Below the pieces are notes generated by a model. That model worked only from the letters and a program-made list of their open reading frames with translations, was not told where the DNA came from and searched no databases. DNA of 64,000 nt from Telluria antibiotica (GTDB lineage Bacteria; Pseudomonadota; Gammaproteobacteria; Burkholderiales; Burkholderiaceae_D). Where the stretch lies: positions 434,001-498,000 of the forward strand of contig NZ_JAAQOM010000001.1 in the NCBI RefSeq assembly GCF_011682055.1, read 5' to 3'. Positions 58,497 through 64,000 of this stretch are shown here, one piece after another. Position numbers and translations under genes: made by a program. Position 1 is the stretch's first letter. Every line of letters begins with the position of its first letter.

Positions 58497-58678
58497 CACG
58501 ATCCGAGACGACTTTGCAGGCCGTTTTGACGTCTAAAAATCAAAGAGTTGGCTCTGCACCACACCGTTCACCACATGAGTTCGCGGAGCGTGACCTGTCA
58601 GGCCGCCCGAGAGAGCTCTGCAGCTGGCCATCACAAACAGCGGAGCCAGCGCGGCCAGCGAGACCGTTCGCCGCATCG

Positions 58679-60919
58679 TCAGAAGTCGGCGCGCGCGGAC
58701 ACCTGGAAGCTGCGCGGCGCCTGGAACGTGTACTGGTCGCCGGACACCGTCTTGCCCGGCGAGATCGAGGTCACGTCCTGCTTTCCGGCCAGGTTGAACA
58801 CGTTCAGCTGCAGCTTCAGCGCCCGCAAATTCATGCCCGGGTTGGCGAAGCGGTAGGCGAGCGATAAGTCGATGTTCGTGTACGCGCCCGTGCGGTACGC
58901 CTCGTAGGCCGCCGGCTTTGCGGGATCGTAGTCGGCCTGGTACACGGCGCCCGTGCGCTTGCCGATCAGCGAACCCGCCCAAGGACCGGCGTTGTACAGG
59001 AGGCCCAGAGCGGCTGTCATGTCGGGCGAGCCTGAAATCGTCTTGCCCGTGTCGTTGGCCTCCGCCTTGTTCTTCGAGCCGTTGGCGTACAGCGCGACGC
59101 CGCCGCCGACCAGCCATGTGGCCTGGCCCTCGATGCCCTTGTAGGTGGCGCCGCCCACGTTGACGTACGCGGCGTCGGTGCCGCCGAGGCCGTTCGATAC
59201 GTACTTGTTCTTGAAATCGATCTTGTACAGGTCGACGTCCCAGGTGAGTGCGTTCGATTCGCCGACGATGCCCAGCTGGTAGTTGGTCGACTTCTGCGGG
59301 TCCGAGCTGTTCTTCGTCGGGTCGGCGATATAGAACGACTTCAGGTCGGGGATCTGGAAGCCTTCCGCGTACTGTGCGTACACGGCCAGGCCATCGCCGA
59401 TGCGCTGGTTCGCCGTCAGGAACGGCAGCGTCGCCTTGTACTCGACCGACGTGTGCTGCAGCACGCGCGTCGTCTGGTTAACGGCGGCGTCCACGGCGCG
59501 GCGGATCTGCACGCGCTTGACGCCCGGGGTGACGGTGAGATCCGGCGTGACGGACCACTCGAACTGCGCGAACGGCTGCACGTTATGGATCGTCGACTGC
59601 TGGTCGAACAGCACGTCCGGGAACGTCACCGGCACCGGCTTGGTTTCGCGCGGGTCGCGCACGCCCAGCGTGAGGTCGAGGTCATACTGATGGCGGTCCG
59701 TGTCCGACCGCTCGTACCACACGCCGGTGCGGAAGGTGCCCGCCTCGAACGACTTGTTCAGGCGCAGGATGTCGCCCCAGACGCGGTACTTGTTGCGCTT
59801 GTCGATGCCGGGGATGTCCGCATTGCCCTTCGGGCCGGCCTTGGTGCCCGGTGCCGTCAGACCGGTCGGGTCGGTCGACGAGATCGTTTCGTTGTCGTAT
59901 GCGTAGGTGTAGAGCTGGTTGTCGGTCGCCCAGCCCGCGCCCCAGTTGGTTTCCAGGCGCAGGTAGTCGAAGTCCGTGTTCTTGGACGTGTGGTTGAAGC
60001 CGGCGTAGTTGAAGCTGGCCGGGTCGTCGTTCAGGCTGTAGTTCTTGCCGTACTTCGCCACCTGGGCCAGCGTGGGTCCCTTGTTGTTGTCCGGCTGGAC
60101 GTAACCGATCTGGTTGGCCGACACGAAGAAGGTCGCCACCGTCGACTCGCCGAGCGGCCGGCGCACCTTCAGCATGTAGTTGTCGCTGTTGATCGTGTTG
60201 CGGGTCAGGTAGCCGTCCGACTGCAGGTGCTGGTAGTTCAGCTGGATCGTCCCGTTGCCCCAGCCGGCCAGCTGGCCGCTTTCCCACGACACGCCGCCCA
60301 GGCGCGTGTTCCAGGTGCCGGCCGAGCCGAACACGCTCGTGTGCTGCTCCTTCGACGGCTTCTTCGAGAACAGGTTGATCGAGCCGCCGAAGGTGGCATA
60401 GCCCAGGTTGTCCGCATTGCCCGGGCCACGCTCGACGATGGCGCCGCCGATCACGGAACCGGGGAAGAACGACGTCGAGTGGTGCGCCGGATTGTTCGTG
60501 TCGCCCCAGGGAATGCCGTCGAACGTGATGTTGTACTGATCGTCGCCGAAGCCGCGCATCGTCGTCTTCGTTTCCGACAGGCCGGGACCGTTGGCGGAAT
60601 CGCCCGACAGGCTCGGTGCGATATTCACGATGCGGCTGTACTCGGCGGCCGGCGTCACCGACAGTTCGATGAAGTCGCGCGTGATGATAGATTGCGGCTC
60701 GGTAGCCGCCAGGCTCGACTGCGTGGGCGCGGCGGCGGATGCCGTGTGGTTGCCGAGGTAATCGCCGTTGCGGGCGCTGACGACGACGGTCGGCACGGGC
60801 CCGGCGTCCGCGGCATCGGCGGCGGGAGCGACTTCAGGAGCGGCCTGCGCCGACAGGGTGGCAAGGGCGAGCGAAACGGAGACGGCAAGGCGCCGGCGCG
60901 AGAACGGATGCGTGGTCAT
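58679..60919 (-). CDS. TonB-dependent receptor
   Basis: The 746-residue outer-membrane protein has a signal peptide ending TLSAQAA. The plug contains TKTTMRGFGDDQYNITFDGI and VERGPGNADNLGYATFGGSI, and the barrel ends SFQVSARADF with terminal Phe. FGDDQYNITFDGIPWGDTNN and the conserved plug pattern are those of a TonB family often found with metal or vitamin uptake. I start at ATG 60919 (MTTHPF), because the earlier frame needs a TTG codon. It follows a QseBC-like pair on the same strand after about 140 bp. The ligand is unknown. Confidence 0.9.
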   Translation of the reverse strand: MTTHPFSRRRLAVSVSLALATLSAQAAPEVAPAADAADAGPVPTVVVSARNGDYLGNHTASAAAPTQSSLAATEPQSIITRDFIELSVTPAAEYSRIVNIAPSLSGDSANGPGLSETKTTMRGFGDDQYNITFDGIPWGDTNNPAHHSTSFFPGSVIGGAIVERGPGNADNLGYATFGGSINLFSKKPSKEQHTSVFGSAGTWNTRLGGVSWESGQLAGWGNGTIQLNYQHLQSDGYLTRNTINSDNYMLKVRRPLGESTVATFFVSANQIGYVQPDNNKGPTLAQVAKYGKNYSLNDDPASFNYAGFNHTSKNTDFDYLRLETNWGAGWATDNQLYTYAYDNETISSTDPTGLTAPGTKAGPKGNADIPGIDKRNKYRVWGDILRLNKSFEAGTFRTGVWYERSDTDRHQYDLDLTLGVRDPRETKPVPVTFPDVLFDQQSTIHNVQPFAQFEWSVTPDLTVTPGVKRVQIRRAVDAAVNQTTRVLQHTSVEYKATLPFLTANQRIGDGLAVYAQYAEGFQIPDLKSFYIADPTKNSSDPQKSTNYQLGIVGESNALTWDVDLYKIDFKNKYVSNGLGGTDAAYVNVGGATYKGIEGQATWLVGGGVALYANGSKNKAEANDTGKTISGSPDMTAALGLLYNAGPWAGSLIGKRTGAVYQADYDPAKPAAYEAYRTGAYTNIDLSLAYRFANPGMNLRALKLQLNVFNLAGKQDVTSISPGKTVSGDQYTFQAPRSFQVSARADF

Positions 60920-61056
60920 TGGTGAGGATGATGAGTTGGCAAATTTATGGAACGCTAACGTTTTGAAATTTGGCAACTATATGCACGCAATATGACCCGG
61001 TCGTTACGGTGCGCCGACATGAACGATTGGTAATGTTGGCGTTTTGCGCACAGCCG

Positions 61057-62370
61057 CTAGCGGCGCGGGAACCGCACCGTCACCATCAACCCGCGCCCTG
61101 CCGGCCCGTCGTCGAGCGTCACGGTCGCCCGATGCGCATTGGCGACGCTGCGCACGATCGACAGGCCCAGTCCACTGCCCCATTCGGCATGCCCCGCGCC
61201 CCGGTAAAAGCGGTCGAACACCCGTTCGCGCTCCGCCGGCGCGATGCCGATCCCGTCGTCGGCAACCTGCAGCGTAATCTCGCGATCGGTCTGGGTCATG
61301 GTGACGTCGACGCGGCCGCCGGGCGCCGTGTAGCGCAACGCATTGTCGAGCAGATTGCCGACCAGAATACGCAAGCCGTCGGCGTTACCGGACAGGCATG
61401 GACCGTCGAGGTCCGCTTCGGTCTCGACGATGCCCAGATCGATGCCCCTGGCGCTGGCCTGGTCGTAGCGCTCGCCGATGCAGGCGCGCGCGAGTTCGAG
61501 CAGATCGACCGGTGCCGGGGCCGCTTCGCCTGCGTCGCCTTCCTGCCTGGCGGCCGTGAGCAATTGCTGCACCAGATGGATGGCACGATCGAGGCGTTGG
61601 TGCAGTTTGGTGAACGCGGCCGCGCGCTGTACGTCGTCGGTGGCGCGCTCTGCGAGCTGGAGCTGCAGTTGCAGGGCGGTCAAGGGCGAACGAAGCTCGT
61701 GTGCCGCATCCGCCACGAAGGCGCGCTGGCTATGCAATGCATGGTCGAGCCGCAGCAGAAGGTCGTCCATCGCCGCGACGACGGGCCTGAGCTCGGGCGG
61801 CTGGTCGCGCTCGGCGAGCGGCTGCAGGTCGCTCGGCGAGCGGCGGCCCAGCGCCTGCGCGAGCCGCGTCAGTGGCGTCAAGCCGCGTCCCACGACGGCA
61901 TAGATGAGCACGCCCAGTATCGGCAGCATGGCCAGGAACGGCAGCAGCGAACGCAATGCCAGGCGCGCCGCGAGTTCCTCGCGCGCCGACACGGATTGCG
62001 CCACCTGCACCCGGTCGCCGCCGCGCTCGGCGAGATAGACGCGCCAGGTATCGTCGTTGCCGGTCAGCGTCGCGTAACCGGGCCGCGCGGCGGCCGGCAG
62101 TACGTGCGCGGTGGTCGAGATGTAGCCGAGCCGCCCGGACCGGTCCCAAACCTGGATCACCACCTCCTCTTCGGGATCGCCATGCTCGCGCCGCGCCGGC
62201 AAGCCGGCTTGCGTGGTCGGCAGCGTCGTCGCCATCTGGCGCAGCTGATAGTCGAATAGCTCGTTGGATTCTTCCAGGACCTTGAAGTAGATGGCGCCGC
62301 CGGCAACGAGGGTGCACGCCAGGGTCCCGCTTAGCAGCCCGAGCAGCAGTTGGCTACGCATTGTCCTCAT
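61057..62370 (-). CDS. Sensor histidine kinase (QseC/TctE-like)
   Basis: The 437-residue kinase has two membrane helices (about 7-28 and 155-175) around a short periplasmic region, a HAMP-like linker, HisKA (FVADAAHELRSPLTALQLQL; phospho-His) and the ATPase boxes GNLLDNALRYTAPGG, VADDGIGIAPAERERVFDRF and GSGLGLSIVRSV. Its start lies 7 bp after the response-regulator stop, so both are co-translated. It should phosphorylate that regulator, possibly in response to a metal or organic acid near the outer membrane. Confidence 0.93.
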   Translation of the reverse strand: MRTMRSQLLLGLLSGTLACTLVAGGAIYFKVLEESNELFDYQLRQMATTLPTTQAGLPARREHGDPEEEVVIQVWDRSGRLGYISTTAHVLPAAARPGYATLTGNDDTWRVYLAERGGDRVQVAQSVSAREELAARLALRSLLPFLAMLPILGVLIYAVVGRGLTPLTRLAQALGRRSPSDLQPLAERDQPPELRPVVAAMDDLLLRLDHALHSQRAFVADAAHELRSPLTALQLQLQLAERATDDVQRAAAFTKLHQRLDRAIHLVQQLLTAARQEGDAGEAAPAPVDLLELARACIGERYDQASARGIDLGIVETEADLDGPCLSGNADGLRILVGNLLDNALRYTAPGGRVDVTMTQTDREITLQVADDGIGIAPAERERVFDRFYRGAGHAEWGSGLGLSIVRSVANAHRATVTLDDGPAGRGLMVTVRFPRR

Positions 62371-62377
62371 GAGGTCC

Positions 62378-63040
62378 TCATGAGGACAGCGGTGCCACAT
62401 AGCCGACGCCGCGCACGTTCCTGATGAAATCTGCACCGAGCTTCTTGCGCAGGCGGTGCACGTAGACGTCCACCGTATTGCTCTCGACCTCCTCGTTCCA
62501 GCCGTACAGCTTCTGCTCCAGCAATGCCTTCGACATCACGCGTCCGGGCGGGTCAAGCAACGCGGCCAGCAGCGCGAATTCGCGTGCCGACAGCGGCAGC
62601 GGCTGCCCGTCGAGCAGGGCCTCGTGCGCGGTCAGGCGCAATGTCACGCCGCGGTGCACGATATCCGGTTGCGCGCGGCCGGCGCCGCGCCTGAGCAGTG
62701 CGCGCACCCGCGCGAACAACTCTTCCAGGTCGAACGGCTTGACCAGGTAATCGTCGGCGCCGCCGTCCAGCCCCTGCACGCGGTCGGCGGTACTGTCGCG
62801 CGCCGTAATGATCAGGACCGGCGCCCGGCCGCCGCGGTCGCGGTACTGGCGCAGCACGTCGAGACCGTCGCGACCGGGCAGGCCGAGGTCGAGCAACAAC
62901 AGGTCGTAAACGTCCGTCACCAGCGCCAGCTGCGCGGCGCCGCCGTCCCGCACCCAGTCGAGCGCATAGCGTTCCGCGCGCAGGCCTTCGGCGATGCTGT
63001 CGCCGATCATCGGGTCGTCTTCGATCAGCAGCAGGCGCAT
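62378..63040 (-). CDS. Response regulator, OmpR/QseB type
   Basis: The 220-residue protein has a receiver (LLIEDDPMIGDSIAEGL with the acidic pocket, LLLLDLGLPGRDG with phospho-Asp, and LVKPFDLEELFARV with Lys) and a C-terminal winged helix (ESNTVDVYVHRLRKKLGADFI; RNVRGVGYV). ATG 63040 begins MRLLLIEDD as usual; the longer frame is rejected. It probably controls the TonB receptor gene downstream, given the gene order. Confidence 0.95.
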   Translation of the reverse strand: MRLLLIEDDPMIGDSIAEGLRAERYALDWVRDGGAAQLALVTDVYDLLLLDLGLPGRDGLDVLRQYRDRGGRAPVLIITARDSTADRVQGLDGGADDYLVKPFDLEELFARVRALLRRGAGRAQPDIVHRGVTLRLTAHEALLDGQPLPLSAREFALLAALLDPPGRVMSKALLEQKLYGWNEEVESNTVDVYVHRLRKKLGADFIRNVRGVGYVAPLSS

Positions 63041-63118
63041 GGGTGGTCGATGCGGGAGCGTGAATTTGTCATGGGACACCTGGAAAATCGCGCCGCCAGC
63101 TTACCGCAAACCGCGCGC

Positions 63119-64000
63119 TCATGGGCCGACGACCACCATGGTGAACGTTTTGTCGACGACGGCCGGCAGGAACACCCGACGGCTCGCCGGATCGAACGCC
63201 ATGGTGCGCGCGCCCTTCACGGTCGGCACCTCGACCGCCGGCGCATAGTGGTCGGCGTCCAGCTGGCGCACCACGCTCAGCGTACCCGCGCCGTTTGAGG
63301 AAAACACGGTGGCGGTGCCGGCATCGTAGTGTGCGGCGTCCGGATGGTCGCCGATCGCGATGCGCGCCACCACCTTGCCGCTCGCGCTGTCCGTGACCAT
63401 CATCGCACGGTTGCCGCACACCGAGAACAACCGCGCGTGCGCAGTGTCCAGCGCCAGTCCGCTCGGTTCGTCGCAGCCGGCCAGGGGCCAGTGCGACAGC
63501 ACGCGGTCCGTCGCGGCGTCGATCGCAACGATCTCGTCCTTGTCCTCGATGTTCACGTAGACGCGTTTGCCGTCGGTGGCCGCGAACTCCGGCTTGCCGC
63601 CGACCGGAATTGTGGCGACCTGCTTCCCGCTCGCGGCGTCGAACACGCTCACGTCCTTGCTCTTGCCGTTGAACGTGTACAGTTTGCGGGTGGCGGGCTC
63701 GTACAGGATCGCGTCCGGATTCGCGCCCTTCACGGCAAGCTCGCGCTCGACCCGCAACGTGTCGAGGTCGAACACGGTAACGGTGTTGGCGCGGCCATTG
63801 CTGGTGAAGCCGAGCTTCAGGTCCTGTGCGAATACCACGCCATGCACGCCGGCCGTATTGGGAATCTCGCCGACCGACTTGCCGCTGGCGGCATCGAGCA
63901 CCTGCAACCGGTCGCCGCGCGTGACGAACAGGCGGTTGCGCTGGGTGTCGATGGCGAGATAGTCCCAGCGTGTTGCCGGGCCGAGGTCCCAGCGCTGTTG
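63119..64000 (-). CDS. YncE-like beta-propeller (YVTN) protein, 5'-truncated by the window end
   Basis: The visible 293 codons carry repeated propeller blades of the type DAASGKxVxxIPxGxxPxxxxxD (LQVLDAASGKSVGEI; SVFDAASGKQVATIPVGGKP; TDSASGKVVARIAIGDHPDA) and end FTMVVVGP. The frame continues without a stop to base 64000, so the start, and any signal peptide, lie outside. Such proteins are usually exported and stand next to TonB receptors for metal or cofactor uptake. Here the receptor is three genes downstream on the same strand. Confidence 0.85.
   Translation of the reverse strand, partial: QQRWDLGPATRWDYLAIDTQRNRLFVTRGDRLQVLDAASGKSVGEIPNTAGVHGVVFAQDLKLGFTSNGRANTVTVFDLDTLRVERELAVKGANPDAILYEPATRKLYTFNGKSKDVSVFDAASGKQVATIPVGGKPEFAATDGKRVYVNIEDKDEIVAIDAATDRVLSHWPLAGCDEPSGLALDTAHARLFSVCGNRAMMVTDSASGKVVARIAIGDHPDAAHYDAGTATVFSSNGAGTLSVVRQLDADHYAPAVEVPTVKGARTMAFDPASRRVFLPAVVDKTFTMVVVGP

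Noticed and set aside
58271-58564. A 97-codon minus-strand frame over copy D
   Set aside because: The frame crosses a terminator stem and differs between element copies; the equivalent frames at copies B and C are interrupted or unrelated.

Overview
The window is GC-rich DNA (by eye about 65% G+C in the genes) from a Gram-negative bacterium. It most resembles a betaproteobacterium of the Burkholderiales, probably Oxalobacteraceae (Massilia/Duganella-like). That placement is an inference from two Burkholderiales-type trimeric porins, many MFS and TonB transporters, tandem hybrid kinases and abundant LysR/IclR/LacI regulators. No rRNA, intact tRNA or core housekeeping locus is present. The region looks like accessory, niche-adaptation DNA assembled from modules.

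Layout. 0-3.8 kb: the tail of a GntR-like regulator, two MFS carriers (ACS-like and AAHS-like) and an exported amidohydrolase. 4-6.6 kb: a MacA-like adaptor plus a NodT-type outer-membrane channel, without a MacB pump. 6.9-13.5 kb: a compact minus-strand quinate/shikimate catabolic operon (HPPD-like VOC protein, shikimate dehydrogenase-like protein, 3-dehydroshikimate dehydratase, type II dehydroquinase, porin, MFS carrier) opposite an IclR regulator, with a 21-bp palindromic operator candidate between them. 14.3-17.9 kb: LysR/SDR, a GST-like protein and a 5'-decayed LysR gene. 18.7-28.1 kb: a plant-polysaccharide (arabinan/arabinogalactan) locus with a GH2 beta-galactosidase, two GH43 enzymes, a TonB receptor and a LacI regulator. 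Paired LacI-type operators lie at all three promoter regions of this locus. 28.4-33.6 kb: two near-identical tandem hybrid histidine kinases, a 22-codon relic of a third copy, and an IS110 remnant. 34-41.6 kb: a LysR-controlled organic-acid/aromatic catabolic cluster (DctA-like carrier, CMD-like protein, SDR, LigI-like amidohydrolase, orphan periplasmic binding protein, alpha/beta hydrolase fold protein lacking the usual serine, porin). 42.2-58.3 kb: a type I secretion module built around a 3182-residue protein. 58.7-64 kb: a TonB receptor, a QseBC-like two-component system and a beta-propeller protein (cut by the window end).

The most interesting locus is the type I secretion module. The secreted giant has an N-terminal GH24 lysozyme-like domain, RTX-like glycine/aspartate repeats including an exact 123-bp-period block, about 1500 residues of YD/Rhs-like repeats and an Ig-like C-terminal region. 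Between the ABC exporter gene and the giant lie two paralogous secreted proteins, each with four conserved cysteines. A divergent glycosyltransferase is next door. This could be a surface adhesin retained through its lysozyme fold, or a secreted muramidase with periplasmic protector proteins.

Two other signals cut across the gene map. A roughly 90-100 bp element occurs four times in the same orientation (13.55, 18.39, 41.86 and 58.39 kb). Its conserved end contains a sequence resembling the 3' end of guaA, a known island integration site, and three copies sit 32-45 bp from an intrinsic terminator. The copies fall at borders between the functional modules. Separately, two tRNA-Cys-like 3' fragments lie near 6.74 and 18.15 kb, either side of the quinate cluster. 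Together these suggest repeated acquisition of modules, although no integrase gene is visible.
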